The notes below the pieces were generated by a model. That model was not told the origin of the DNA, made no database searches, and saw nothing but the letters and a program-made list of their open reading frames with translations. Below are positions 15,777 through 25,743 of a DNA stretch of 41,763 bases, one piece after another (position 1 is the stretch's first letter; the number at the start of each line of letters is the position of its first letter). The position numbers and the translations under genes were made by a program. Origin of the DNA: a virus; IMG/VR virus record IMGVR_UViG_3300027763_000102, positions 1 to 41,763 of that record. One strand, written 5' to 3'.

Positions 15777-17794
15777 TGACCGCAAAAGTCGTCAACCTAC
15801 AAGTTGGGCCGGGCATACAGCGTGACGGAACGCAGTTTGCGGCAGTAACTTATGTAGACGGTAAGTGGGTTCGGTTTCAATACGCCCTACCTCGTAAGAT
15901 TGGTGGTTATAACGGATCGTTCCTAAACGCAACTGGAGTCAGTCGCGGAATGATCATGAGTTCTCAGGATGGCCTTAACTACGTAGTCTCTGGCTACAAC
16001 AACGGTATTGAGCAGTGGACGACTGATAACGATAACGCAGTAGGATTTGGCCCAACCCCAATTGAGCCTGCTGGATCTGTATCAACAATTGGCATTACTA
16101 ACCAAGGCTCTGCGTACTCCAACGGCACATATACAAATGTACCAATCATCACAACCGCTGGCACTGGGTGCTTAGTCACTGTAACGGTGTCTAGCAACTT
16201 GGTGTTTAGTGTGGTGGTCACTAACGGAGGTGTGAACTACGTACACAATGCTACAGTGACTATTGCGGCGGCAAATATTGGTGGTACAGGATCAGGTTTT
16301 GTTGGATTTATCGACAACTTATCGACTTACGCACCAAACGAAAATACGCTGTGGCAATTTGACATAGGTTACGATGCATTGGGTAATGGTCAAAATAATT
16401 TGATTGCCCACCCCGGTCAAAACTTAAACGATATCTCATCGTCCGTAAACACTAGGCCTTTGTTTGGCCCCTTTACAGGCACCACATTGAGCCCTGTAGG
16501 CATTTTTACGGCAACTGGCACCCGAACCTCAGGTTCACCCACTGTAACGTTTGCAACCACCAATGTGTCGATTGGAGCGGGTGTTTCGGTTTCGGGCACT
16601 GGTATCCCTTCAGGCACCACAGTGTTGTCAGCTTTAGAGGTGGCTGGGGTATGGACTGCCACACTAAGTGCAAACGCTAGTTCTTCGGGAACTTCTCTTT
16701 TAACTTTTGACAACAACATCTCTGTGTCTGGTGGCATTGTGATGTTGTTTCCGTACTTGTTTGCTTATGGCAACAACGGCCTTATTTCAAACTGTGCGGC
16801 GGGTGACTTTAGCAATTGGGTATCTGCCGACTCAAACGCCAACAACGTCTCTTCTACAAAAGTAGTAAAGGGAATGCCTTTGCGTGGTGGTACAACATCG
16901 CCTGCTGGACTGTTTTGGACTTTGGACTCTGTGGTGCGTGTAACTTATGCGCCCACCACAGTAGGAAATCAAACGTTCTATTGGAAGTACGACCTGATCA
17001 CTCAGCAGTCATCGATCTTGTCGAGTCAATGCGTGATTGAGTATGACGGCATCTTTTATTGGTGCGGTACTGATCGCTTCTTAGCATACAACGGTGTTGT
17101 GCAAGAGATCGAGAATAAACAGAACAACAATTACTTTTTTGACAACTTGAACTATGCACAGCGCCAAAAGGTATGGGTGAGTAAAGTTCCTCGTTGGGGT
17201 GAGATTTGGTGGTTTTTCCCTAAGGGGGATAGTACAGAATGCAACGACGCCATCATTTATAACGTGCGTGAAAAGTGTTGGTATGATTCAGGGACGGCAT
17301 TAGGTGCTCGTCGCTCTGCGGGGGTGTTTTCCGAGGTCTTTCGTCGTCCAATTTGGGCGGGTAACGAGGTCAATACGGCGGGAAAATACACTTTGTGGCA
17401 ACACGAGACGGGCACAAACGTTGTATACACAAACAACGTAGACGCAATTGAGTCATTCTTTGAGACAAACGTAATTGGCTCTCGCGCAGGCTTGGTGGGC
17501 TCGATAGAACAGCCCGGCGACAACGTGTGGACTCGCATTGAGAGAATTGAGCCTGACTTTGTGCAAAACGGCGCCATGGATGTGATCATCACTGGTAAGT
17601 CATACGCTGAAGATATTGATGATCCATCGACTCCTTATGTATTTGATGCTGACACCCTCAAAATTGACATGAAAGAGCAAAGACGCGAGATGCGTTTGAG
17701 GTTTACCAGCAACACGCAAAATGGAAATTACTTCATGGGACGTATTGTCTTGAGCATAGACACTGGCGATGTTCGCGGAAATGGAAACCCATGA
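15776..17794 (+). CDS. Tail nozzle / packaged-DNA stabilisation protein (P22 gp10-like)
   Basis: 672 residues. The N-terminus VVNLQVGPGIQRDGTQFA and the blocks YVDGKWVRFQ, LPRKIGG, CNDAIIYNVREKCWYDSG and VPRWGEIWWFFPKG match beta-propeller nozzle proteins (P22 gp10, SU10 nozzle), which seal the tail tube. Two segments look inserted: about 95-180, with a VVTNGGVNYVHNATVTI motif known from many virion proteins, and about 240-312 (SGSPTVTFATTN... SGTGIPSGTTV), a diverged copy of the module in the proteins at 769 and 14340. Length is well above that of the bare nozzle for this reason. Start and stop overlap neighbours. Confidence 0.75.
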   Translation: MTAKVVNLQVGPGIQRDGTQFAAVTYVDGKWVRFQYALPRKIGGYNGSFLNATGVSRGMIMSSQDGLNYVVSGYNNGIEQWTTDNDNAVGFGPTPIEPAGSVSTIGITNQGSAYSNGTYTNVPIITTAGTGCLVTVTVSSNLVFSVVVTNGGVNYVHNATVTIAAANIGGTGSGFVGFIDNLSTYAPNENTLWQFDIGYDALGNGQNNLIAHPGQNLNDISSSVNTRPLFGPFTGTTLSPVGIFTATGTRTSGSPTVTFATTNVSIGAGVSVSGTGIPSGTTVLSALEVAGVWTATLSANASSSGTSLLTFDNNISVSGGIVMLFPYLFAYGNNGLISNCAAGDFSNWVSADSNANNVSSTKVVKGMPLRGGTTSPAGLFWTLDSVVRVTYAPTTVGNQTFYWKYDLITQQSSILSSQCVIEYDGIFYWCGTDRFLAYNGVVQEIENKQNNNYFFDNLNYAQRQKVWVSKVPRWGEIWWFFPKGDSTECNDAIIYNVREKCWYDSGTALGARRSAGVFSEVFRRPIWAGNEVNTAGKYTLWQHETGTNVVYTNNVDAIESFFETNVIGSRAGLVGSIEQPGDNVWTRIERIEPDFVQNGAMDVIITGKSYAEDIDDPSTPYVFDADTLKIDMKEQRREMRLRFTSNTQNGNYFMGRIVLSIDTGDVRGNGNP

Positions 17795-18030
17795 TAACGT
17801 ATGACCCACGTGGAATGACTTGGGATCAGTATTGCAAGCTGATGGCTGAGTTGTTTGCGCCCAATCAATTGGGATATGTCCCAGAAGAAAAGTGGCAAGA
17901 TTGGGTCAACGGCTTGAATGGTATTGGATACTTTGTTGAATCAGGAATTCCTGATGCACGCGGTTTTAAAACTTGGCAAGATTGGGCATCTCAGATGACT
18001 GGGATAATGTCAGTAACTTCTCAAAGGTAA
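17791..18030 (+). CDS. Small tail-region protein
   Basis: 79 residues, Trp-rich (WDQYCKLMAELFAPNQLG, WQDWVNGLNG, WQDWASQM). It overlaps the nozzle stop by four bases and is followed by the giant gene after three bases. Similar small proteins occur between nozzle and internal-protein genes in related environmental phages; function unknown, possibly a tail or ejection accessory. Confidence 0.6.
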   Translation: MITYDPRGMTWDQYCKLMAELFAPNQLGYVPEEKWQDWVNGLNGIGYFVESGIPDARGFKTWQDWASQMTGIMSVTSQR

Positions 18031-18033
18031 AAT

Positions 18034-21000
18034 ATGTCTTGGGACGCACCATATCCTGAATGGCCATTAAAAAAGCCACAAAACCCTCAACCAATGGCGT
18101 TTGAGGACAATAGCTCGAACGATTCATTTCAACAGCCAACTGCTCCTCAGTATGATGTGCGCTCACCGTTGTCAGAGTTGTCTGTAGGCTTTCCAGCCCC
18201 AACAGAGCAATATACTGAACAGCCAACTGTTCCTCAGTATGATGTGCGTGCTCCTTTGTCAGAGTTGTCTGTAGGCTTTCCAGCCCCAACAGAGCAATAT
18301 ACTGAAGAGCAAGATGTACCGAAATTTGATGTGCGTGCTCCTTTGTCAGAGTACTCTGTAGGCTTTCCAGTCCCAACAGAACAAAATCTTAATGAAAACC
18401 AGCAAATTGGCGCTGGTGAGCCATTCAACCCAACCTCTGGGATTGCTACTGAAGAACCAATGGATCTTGCAAGTTTATTCAAAAGTGGGGCAGAGCCAGC
18501 CCCAACAGTGCCAGATGTAAACCCAAGAGCGCCGGGCAATCAGTTTATTCAAGAGGCATCTCAACAGCCCAAAACTAATTACATTGATGCGCTGTCAAAA
18601 CAGATATTAAGTCAAGGCTCTACAGATAAGTGGACGGGCGCAGGATTTGGTTCTGCAGAAGCCAACGCCAAAGATATGGCTAGGATTTTAAATAGCATTG
18701 GTATCACTGACATTAAACAGTTTGGTTTGATTGATAAGCCATATGACGCACAAGTCAATCCTGACGGTCGTGGTGGTTATGTTGATATGCAGGGTAAACC
18801 CGTAGATCCAAGTAAAGTAACTGCCCAAGATGTCAGCGGAGAATCTGGAAATGAAACGGTATACACAGCGCCAACAACTACTAAGGTTTACGGCAATAAA
18901 GTAACTGGGCAAGAAGTGCCAATGACGTACAGTGAGCGTCAAACGGGAAATGCTTGGGGCGGCACATTTCAAGGCGCTGGCAATACGGGATATCGAGTTA
19001 ATTTTGATGAGCAGGGTAACCCTCTTTTTTACACTACTGGTGCGTCTTCTGACAACATGGCGCAGTTTGCCCCGCTGTTGGCGATGGCATCCCTTATCCC
19101 CGGCGCATATCCATTTACTCAAGGTTTAAATGCTTTGATGGCGGCTAAGTCCGGCAATGTTTTAGGCGCTATTGGTGGTCTTGCAGGTCTTGGAGACTAT
19201 GCGGGTATTGGTAACATGGCAAATGTAGCTAACGCCGCAAACTTTGCAGGAGCGGTAAAAAGCGGTAACCCACTTGCAATTTTATCTTCTGGCGCAGGTC
19301 TTGGCGGTACTGATTTGAGTGGTCTAGCTAATTCCGCTGGACTTAATGAACTGAATAACATTGGTGGATACAACGTCAACGATGTCGCAAAAGCCTATCA
19401 AACCGCCAAAGCGTTGAAGAGTGGTGATCCCACTTCAATCATCTCGTCTTTGGTTGGTTATGCTGGTAGCGCTGGACAGCCATCAGAATCAAATGTGCCA
19501 TTTCCTAGAGATCCTTCTGACACGTTCTCAAGTATTCAAGAACCTTTGCCAAGGAACCTTGCAACTAAACCAATTGAATCATCAATTGGAGAGGTATCAC
19601 AAGAGATACCAAGCATTAATGCTAATCCTTACGAAATGCCTCAGTTGCCCTCTCTGCCTTCTGCACCATCAGGGCTAACACCTTCTGCACCGTCAGGGCC
19701 AACTGACTACTCTGGCAGTTCATTTAATGATGCATTTGCAAGAGCACGCGCAAACGGTGAAAAGACATTCATATGGGATGGCAGACCATTCACCACAGAG
19801 TTAAAACCAACTCCTTCTACACCACCCAAAGACTCTGTAGGCGGTGTTCGTGGTGGTCAGGGTGGCATGACAGCAGAACAATCTAATTCAAGATATGCAA
19901 CAGCGCCTTCAACAAACCCATTAGCAAGGTTTGTCAATTCTTTAATTCCGTCTGCTGAGGCTGGTGGATTGCCTTACAACGCTGGTGCTGGTAGAGTTGT
20001 TCAAGGTGGTTCCACTGCTCAAGAATTGTCAGATTACGAATCACAAAAAAATCTTGGCCCGTATGTAGGCTACAAGAACGCATTCAACATGAACCCTAAA
20101 GGCGGTGATGTAAACCAATTGCCTGATCCACGCACTTATGCGGCTGTTTCTGGCTTTATGGGTCAATCGCCTGATCAACAAGGATTTAGTGTCCTTCATC
20201 CTAATTATTCAGATATTAAGTCTGCTGGAGAAGCTGGTTTTTACACTGGTATTGTTGCTGATATGCTTCCAGTGTTGGGTCGGGCAGGTAAAAGCACATT
20301 AAATTACCTAAACCGCGGTGAAGATATAAGTGACATTGTTGGTAATGCAGGCCGATATGTCCCCGGCTCTAATGCCTATCAAGCACCTGAATATGCGTCT
20401 AACCCGTACAGAATGTCTGCTGATCCTGTGCGAATGTTTAAGATGGTTAATGAAATACCACGCGAACTTTGGGGTACATCTGCTGTGCAAAATGCATTGG
20501 AGGCTGTAGGCAGAGGTGATGGTGTAGCCGCTATGAGGGCAATTGAATCAAATCCTTTGACAAAAAAGGCAATGCTGGATTACGCAAATAAATTAGGTTA
20601 TCAAGAAGTATCGCCATATAAACAAGGAAAATTGTTTAATCCCCCCGAATACATAGCACCCGCGCGAGGATTGTCTGGTGGTCTTTCCGAAAACACCATA
20701 AACCGAACAATTGGTAAAAGAGCCGAAGGAGGATCGGTTGCAGGTTATGCCGCGGGCGGTTTTGTCAACCAAACGTCTGAAGATGCTGACTCTCAAGATC
20801 AGCAAGACCTGCTTGCCCCTCAACAGGCGCCTACTACTAATACGCAAGCCCCCACACAAGCCTCTACAACGCCTTCAAATGCACAAATGAAGGCTGAAAT
20901 TATTTCCAAAATCAAGGATCAAATCCTTGGTCAGGGATTGACTTCTAAGTGGCAGGGTCAGGGTCATGGATCTGCGGAAAAGAACGCAGAAGATATGGCT

Positions 21001-24000
21001 CGCATCATGGCCAGCATTGGCATCACTGATATTAAGCAGTTTGGTGAAGTTCCTAAATACGAGCAGGCAACCGTTCGAGAAGGTTATAACGGCCAAGTTG
21101 CCCAACAGGATGATAATGGGAACTACTACGTTATGTCACCTCCAGATGAGGAGGGAAATCGATCAAGGATAAACGTAGATCCATCTCAAATAAGTAAAGC
21201 ATATGGATATCAAGATGCTGATGGCAACTTCACCACTGTAGATCCATCCAAAGTAGTGATGAAAGATGGCGCGGCTTTGGTTGAGACTGGTAAGACTTTT
21301 GGAAATAAGCAAACTGGTCAAGAAGTTCCATTGACATACAGTGAGCGGCAGATTGGTAATGCTTGGGGTGGAACGTTTGCTGGTGCAGGCAATACTGGCT
21401 ACAGGGTTCAGTTTGGCGATGACGGTACCCCTTACTTCTACACCACTAAAGCGTCTTCAAATGATCTTGCAAACCTTATGCAAGACCTCGGCCCTGCTGG
21501 CCAGATTGCCATGGCGTTGGCTACTGGCGGCATGACTATTCCTCAGCAGATTGCGGCTCAAATGGCTTTGCAAGTTTTGTCTGGAAAAAGCATAGGAGAT
21601 GCGATTAAAACTGCGGCAGTAGCATGGGCTGGTTCGGAGATCCCCGGCCTTAGCGGTCTTAAAGATGCCGCATCATTCCTAAACGGAATTGATCCTACTG
21701 GTGTGCTTAGTACGTCATTCCAAAACGCCGCTGTGTCTGGTGCCAAAGCCGCTATCTCAGGCAAAAACATTGGCGAAGGCATCAAAAATGGGGCGATTGT
21801 TGGCGGTGTAAATGGCGCCGTTAATGCAATGTTAGATCTTGATGAGTTTAAAGATTTAACGGCATCACAAAAAAGGATTGCCGCCAATGCTATTACTGGC
21901 GTCATATCTGGCAAGCCGTTAGATCAAATCATCATTAATTCTGCGATTGCGGCGGCAAATGCATCTGTTGCACAAGCTAAAAAAGCTGACGAAACTCAAG
22001 TTACATCACCCTACTTTACTCCTACCTCTACTACGACAGCAGGGATAGAAGAGCCACCAAGTGGATTGTCTGTTGCTACAACACAACCCACAACAAGTTC
22101 ACAACAACCACCTAGCGGATTACAGTTGGCTGGTCTTACTCCAAGCACAACAACTGATGGCGGTAACGGCTTCACAATGCCGGGCGTTGACGATAAAACT
22201 GCAACCATGTTTGCGGGTTTCAACGACGTCAACAAGATTGCTACTGGGTCGACTACAACCCCTAATTGGTTAAAAATTGATAGTGACGAAGAAATAATTG
22301 GAACGACTAAAGACGATGAAGGAAATAAACGTTACATAATTTCTCGCGCCAATCCTTTAGACCCAGACAAACCTACAGTTTTTACAGTTGGGCGAGATCC
22401 AATAACTGGAGAAATAGATTTCGGCTGGGGTAACGGCCCATCGGATGAAAACGGTGTTGCAAACCCCTATGTATTAATTGTTTCAAGCAAAAGTCCACCT
22501 CCACGAACTATTGAGCTTGATCCAACATATACAAATAATAAATCGACTAGTATTGAGATCCCAAAAAGTTCTCCAAGTCAAACTCCACCTGTTGGTGGGT
22601 TGCCGACCGTTGTCACTCCCCCGACCACTATTATTGACCCTCCCGTAGGCACGCCTCCACCTACTGGCGTTCCTTCAACTACTGTTCCAACGACTGGTGG
22701 ATTGCCAACGACTGTTTCGCCACCTACCGTTGTAACGCCAACTAGTTCAACCGCAACAAATACACCAACTACAGTTTTAAATCCTGCTGTACAAACGTCT
22801 ACAGTTGGAACACCAACTGTTGGTAGATTGCCTACCGCCTCAACACCAAGTACAGGCATTATTCCCGCTACTGGTACAGCAACTGTAGGCACGCAAACTA
22901 ATGGTAAATCAGGTATTGACGGAAAAGTTACAGGTACAAATGGTACAGGTACTAATCCAGTCAATACTTCAATTAACCAGCCAACTACTAGTCAGACTAG
23001 TACTACTAGTACAAGTCAAGAAGATCCTGAGGAAGATCCTACTACTAGTCAGACTAGTACTACAACCACCCCAACAACTGCTACTACCACAGGCACAACT
23101 GGTGGGACTAGCACGACAAGAACTCCAACAAAAAGTGTGTCAAGCCAAGTTAGTGGATCTGGATTGGGTAATTTAGTATCAAAAGCACTTGACTCGTCAC
23201 CTCAATTCTTGAAGGGGGCGCCAGTCAGTAAAAAGAAATTGGGAGAACTTATGGCATTACAACAACTCTTTGGTTCCTTGACTCCAGAGTTGCAGTCAGT
23301 TTTTGCAGATCGCGGAATTACCCCTCCAGTCATGGAGCCTGATTCTGATTTGCCAAAAGAGATGGGCGAAGAACAGCCTACTACATATGTAGCATCGGGC
23401 GGTTTAATCAGCAGTGATACACAAAAAATCCTCGATAGCTTGATACCCAATTACGTGAAATCGCAAACTCATTTTGCCGCCGCGCCCGTAACTGAACAAA
23501 CATCTCGGTTTCAAATGTTAAAGCACCTTGCAGAAGGCCCGTTAAAGGGCGCAGGAATGCGCGGAGGACTTGCCCATGGGGGTCTGCCTACAAAATACGA
23601 AAAAGCCGCTCCTAAAGGCCATAATCCCGAATTCATCACTGGTTTGACTGGCTACTATGCACAAGGTGGTGGAACTGGCCAAAGTGACGACATCCCTGCG
23701 ATGCTTCATGACGGTGACTATGTGATGGACGCTGATACCGTGGCGGCCTTGGGTGATGGTTCTAGCAAAGCTGGCGCTGAGGTTTTGGAGAAGATGCGCA
23801 ACAGCGTCCCTCAGTCAAAGTCTCACGGCGGTGGAACCCCAGTAGCCGCTCAGATCGCCGATGGTGAGTATGTGTTCCCTGCATCGTTTGTAACTGCTAT
23901 CGGCGGTGGATCAAATGCCTTGGGATCCAAGCGCTTAAACGAAATGCGTGAGAAAATAAGAGCACACAAAAGATCTGCTCCAACAACTAAAATTCCTCCT

Positions 24001-24045
24001 AAGGCAAAAAGTCCTTTGGATTATCTGAAAATGGCGAAAGGTTAA
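18034..24045 (+). CDS. Giant multi-repeat internal/ejection-type virion protein (2003 aa)
   Basis: 2003 residues, the largest gene of the window. In order: three 29-residue tandem repeats (about 36-125); a module at about 185-362 that recurs at about 952-1155 (both carry KW-G-G-GSA-AN/KN-A-DMARI, SIGITDIKQFG, GQEVP-TYSERQ-GNAWGGTF, AGNTGYRV); Gly/Ala-rich amphipathic segments after each copy, possibly membrane-active; GG motifs (AEGGSVAGYAAGGFV); a Thr/Pro/Ser-rich linker at about 1512-1705; and a C-terminus with DDIPAMLHDGDYVMDADTV and IADGEYVFPASFV, a pattern common in phage internal proteins. Probably delivered with the DNA. No enzymatic site is recognised. Confidence 0.65.
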   Translation: MSWDAPYPEWPLKKPQNPQPMAFEDNSSNDSFQQPTAPQYDVRSPLSELSVGFPAPTEQYTEQPTVPQYDVRAPLSELSVGFPAPTEQYTEEQDVPKFDVRAPLSEYSVGFPVPTEQNLNENQQIGAGEPFNPTSGIATEEPMDLASLFKSGAEPAPTVPDVNPRAPGNQFIQEASQQPKTNYIDALSKQILSQGSTDKWTGAGFGSAEANAKDMARILNSIGITDIKQFGLIDKPYDAQVNPDGRGGYVDMQGKPVDPSKVTAQDVSGESGNETVYTAPTTTKVYGNKVTGQEVPMTYSERQTGNAWGGTFQGAGNTGYRVNFDEQGNPLFYTTGASSDNMAQFAPLLAMASLIPGAYPFTQGLNALMAAKSGNVLGAIGGLAGLGDYAGIGNMANVANAANFAGAVKSGNPLAILSSGAGLGGTDLSGLANSAGLNELNNIGGYNVNDVAKAYQTAKALKSGDPTSIISSLVGYAGSAGQPSESNVPFPRDPSDTFSSIQEPLPRNLATKPIESSIGEVSQEIPSINANPYEMPQLPSLPSAPSGLTPSAPSGPTDYSGSSFNDAFARARANGEKTFIWDGRPFTTELKPTPSTPPKDSVGGVRGGQGGMTAEQSNSRYATAPSTNPLARFVNSLIPSAEAGGLPYNAGAGRVVQGGSTAQELSDYESQKNLGPYVGYKNAFNMNPKGGDVNQLPDPRTYAAVSGFMGQSPDQQGFSVLHPNYSDIKSAGEAGFYTGIVADMLPVLGRAGKSTLNYLNRGEDISDIVGNAGRYVPGSNAYQAPEYASNPYRMSADPVRMFKMVNEIPRELWGTSAVQNALEAVGRGDGVAAMRAIESNPLTKKAMLDYANKLGYQEVSPYKQGKLFNPPEYIAPARGLSGGLSENTINRTIGKRAEGGSVAGYAAGGFVNQTSEDADSQDQQDLLAPQQAPTTNTQAPTQASTTPSNAQMKAEIISKIKDQILGQGLTSKWQGQGHGSAEKNAEDMARIMASIGITDIKQFGEVPKYEQATVREGYNGQVAQQDDNGNYYVMSPPDEEGNRSRINVDPSQISKAYGYQDADGNFTTVDPSKVVMKDGAALVETGKTFGNKQTGQEVPLTYSERQIGNAWGGTFAGAGNTGYRVQFGDDGTPYFYTTKASSNDLANLMQDLGPAGQIAMALATGGMTIPQQIAAQMALQVLSGKSIGDAIKTAAVAWAGSEIPGLSGLKDAASFLNGIDPTGVLSTSFQNAAVSGAKAAISGKNIGEGIKNGAIVGGVNGAVNAMLDLDEFKDLTASQKRIAANAITGVISGKPLDQIIINSAIAAANASVAQAKKADETQVTSPYFTPTSTTTAGIEEPPSGLSVATTQPTTSSQQPPSGLQLAGLTPSTTTDGGNGFTMPGVDDKTATMFAGFNDVNKIATGSTTTPNWLKIDSDEEIIGTTKDDEGNKRYIISRANPLDPDKPTVFTVGRDPITGEIDFGWGNGPSDENGVANPYVLIVSSKSPPPRTIELDPTYTNNKSTSIEIPKSSPSQTPPVGGLPTVVTPPTTIIDPPVGTPPPTGVPSTTVPTTGGLPTTVSPPTVVTPTSSTATNTPTTVLNPAVQTSTVGTPTVGRLPTASTPSTGIIPATGTATVGTQTNGKSGIDGKVTGTNGTGTNPVNTSINQPTTSQTSTTSTSQEDPEEDPTTSQTSTTTTPTTATTTGTTGGTSTTRTPTKSVSSQVSGSGLGNLVSKALDSSPQFLKGAPVSKKKLGELMALQQLFGSLTPELQSVFADRGITPPVMEPDSDLPKEMGEEQPTTYVASGGLISSDTQKILDSLIPNYVKSQTHFAAAPVTEQTSRFQMLKHLAEGPLKGAGMRGGLAHGGLPTKYEKAAPKGHNPEFITGLTGYYAQGGGTGQSDDIPAMLHDGDYVMDADTVAALGDGSSKAGAEVLEKMRNSVPQSKSHGGGTPVAAQIADGEYVFPASFVTAIGGGSNALGSKRLNEMREKIRAHKRSAPTTKIPPKAKSPLDYLKMAKG
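18136..18400 (+). repeat. Three 87-bp tandem repeats at the start of the giant gene
   Basis: The phrase TCTGTAGGCTTTCCAG recurs at 18181, 18268 and 18355, giving an 87-base period (29 residues: YDVR-PLSELSVGFPAPTEQ type). The first two units are nearly identical in DNA, which points to recent duplication. Confidence 0.85.
22987..23001. repeat. 15-bp palindrome ACTAGTCAGACTAGT, copy 1
   Basis: Inverted repeat ACTAGTC-A-GACTAGT inside the Thr/Ser-rich linker of the giant gene, encoding TSQTS. Pairing extends one base on each side. A second identical copy lies 57 bases downstream, and the identity covers 23 bases. Confidence 0.85.
23044..23058. repeat. 15-bp palindrome ACTAGTCAGACTAGT, copy 2
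   Basis: Second exact copy in the same reading frame of the giant gene, again encoding TSQTS. The two copies flank an acidic EEDPEED-like insert. Confidence 0.85.
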
Positions 24046-24047
24046 CC

Positions 24048-25721
24048 ATGGCGAACCTCTTACAAAGTTCACAAACGCAAGCCACCACGGCACCACAGTA
24101 CTTCACGGACTACCTGAGCAATCTGGCATCGGCAGGTAAAGCCGCCACTGATCCCATTACTGGTGCCCAGTTTATTGGTGCCCAGCCTCTGCAACAGCAA
24201 GCGTTTGCTATGGCAGGGCAGAACGCTGGTCAATTTCAAGCACCCGTGCAAGCAGGCCAACAGATGGCCACAAATGCGGCCAACACAAATATCAGTGGTG
24301 CGGCTCAACCTTACTTGAGCGCCGCTACTTCGGCCTCGCCCCTGAACGCCATGCAACCTTACGCACAGAGCGCCATGCAAACAACAGGTGCTGAAGTAGG
24401 CGCACCTATGATTGGTTCTGGTGCAGGTATGAGTGGTATGTCTGCCGCCAACCCTTACTTGATGGGCGCATCTGCAAGTGGTGGATTGAATGCCGCCGCG
24501 CCATTTATTCAAGCTGGATCACAATACAACGCCGCTACAGCCGCACAGCCTTACTTGTCTCAAGCCGCTACAAGCGGTGGCCTCTCTGCCGCTAATCCAT
24601 ATTTGCAACAAGCGACTCAAAGCCCCGCAGAGATAGCACAGCAGTACATGAACCCGTTCATTAACAGCGCGGCTCAAAGCATGTCAGATATTGCACAGCG
24701 CAATATTCGGAATAACTTAACCCCCGCGGCCACTGCGGCGGCTGTAGGCTCTGGTCAGTTTGGATCACAGCGTGGTGCTCAGGTACAGGCTCAGATTCAA
24801 GCACAAGCAGAGCAAGATTTGAACAGTCAGTTGTCTCAATTGTTGGCTTCTGGATATGGTCAAGCATTGACTGCGGCAGGACAGCAAAACGCACTGCTCG
24901 GTCAGTTGGGAAGTACAGCGGGTACGCTTGGACAACAACAGGCCTCCTTGCTTGGACAGTTGGGTTCAACTGCGGGTACGCTCTCATCACAACAAGCCCA
25001 AAACCTTATCAACGCTGGCAACGTCAGTGGCACATTGGGTCAGCAACAAGCCAACTTGTTGGGTCAGTTGGGCTCGACTGCTGGTACTCTTACGAATCAG
25101 CAAGCGCAGAACCTCATTACTGGTGGCACAAACCTTGGCAACCTCCAACAAAACGCAAATCAAACTGCGGCAACGTTGGGCGGTACTGCGGCAACTGCTC
25201 AGGGACAGCAGAATCAAGCGCTTCTCACTGCGGCTCAGACAGCGGCAAATGCGGCAGGCCAACAAGGTCAGTTGCAAAACACTGCGGCTCAGAACATGGG
25301 CGCATTAGGTCAGATCGGTCAAGGCATGAGCTTGGCAGACATCAATGCATTGGCTACTATGGGTGGTCAACAGCAAACTATCGGTCAGAATCAACAGTTG
25401 TTCCCATTGAATAACTTGTCAACACTGTCTGGATTAATGCGCGGATACAGCATACCAAGCGCAACAAAGACTACAGCAGAGATGTCGCCTTTGTCTGGAT
25501 TGGCGGGTATTGGTGCGGGTACAGCGGGATTGTTTCAAGGCTCTGGAACGGCTGGTACAGGCCCAAGCGTTTGGGACAATCTTAAAAAGGTTTTTGGTAC
25601 CAACTTTAATGGTAATCCTTTTGGTACAACTGTTGTAGGCGATCAATCTGGAGACGAAGATCCAACTGGTGGTTATTGGGATAATGACGGTAATTGGCAA
25701 ACAGGTAATCCTCCACCCTGA
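24048..25721 (+). CDS. Internal virion / DNA-ejection protein (Ala/Gln-rich)
   Basis: 557 residues. The segment about 198-245 (YMNPFINSAAQSMSDIAQRN ... AVGSGQFGSQRGAQ) is a recognisable hallmark of a widespread podovirus internal protein family, often compared with P22 ejection proteins. N-terminal repeats of the type SAANPYL and central repeats LLGQLGSTAGTL-x-x-QQA (about 283-360, five copies) make it highly repetitive and helical. It starts two bases after the giant gene. It probably leaves the head with the genome and helps form a channel across the envelope; this is family-based inference. Confidence 0.7.
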   Translation: MANLLQSSQTQATTAPQYFTDYLSNLASAGKAATDPITGAQFIGAQPLQQQAFAMAGQNAGQFQAPVQAGQQMATNAANTNISGAAQPYLSAATSASPLNAMQPYAQSAMQTTGAEVGAPMIGSGAGMSGMSAANPYLMGASASGGLNAAAPFIQAGSQYNAATAAQPYLSQAATSGGLSAANPYLQQATQSPAEIAQQYMNPFINSAAQSMSDIAQRNIRNNLTPAATAAAVGSGQFGSQRGAQVQAQIQAQAEQDLNSQLSQLLASGYGQALTAAGQQNALLGQLGSTAGTLGQQQASLLGQLGSTAGTLSSQQAQNLINAGNVSGTLGQQQANLLGQLGSTAGTLTNQQAQNLITGGTNLGNLQQNANQTAATLGGTAATAQGQQNQALLTAAQTAANAAGQQGQLQNTAAQNMGALGQIGQGMSLADINALATMGGQQQTIGQNQQLFPLNNLSTLSGLMRGYSIPSATKTTAEMSPLSGLAGIGAGTAGLFQGSGTAGTGPSVWDNLKKVFGTNFNGNPFGTTVVGDQSGDEDPTGGYWDNDGNWQTGNPPP

Positions 25722-25743
25722 TGAAGTAACCTAAGGAAAAATT

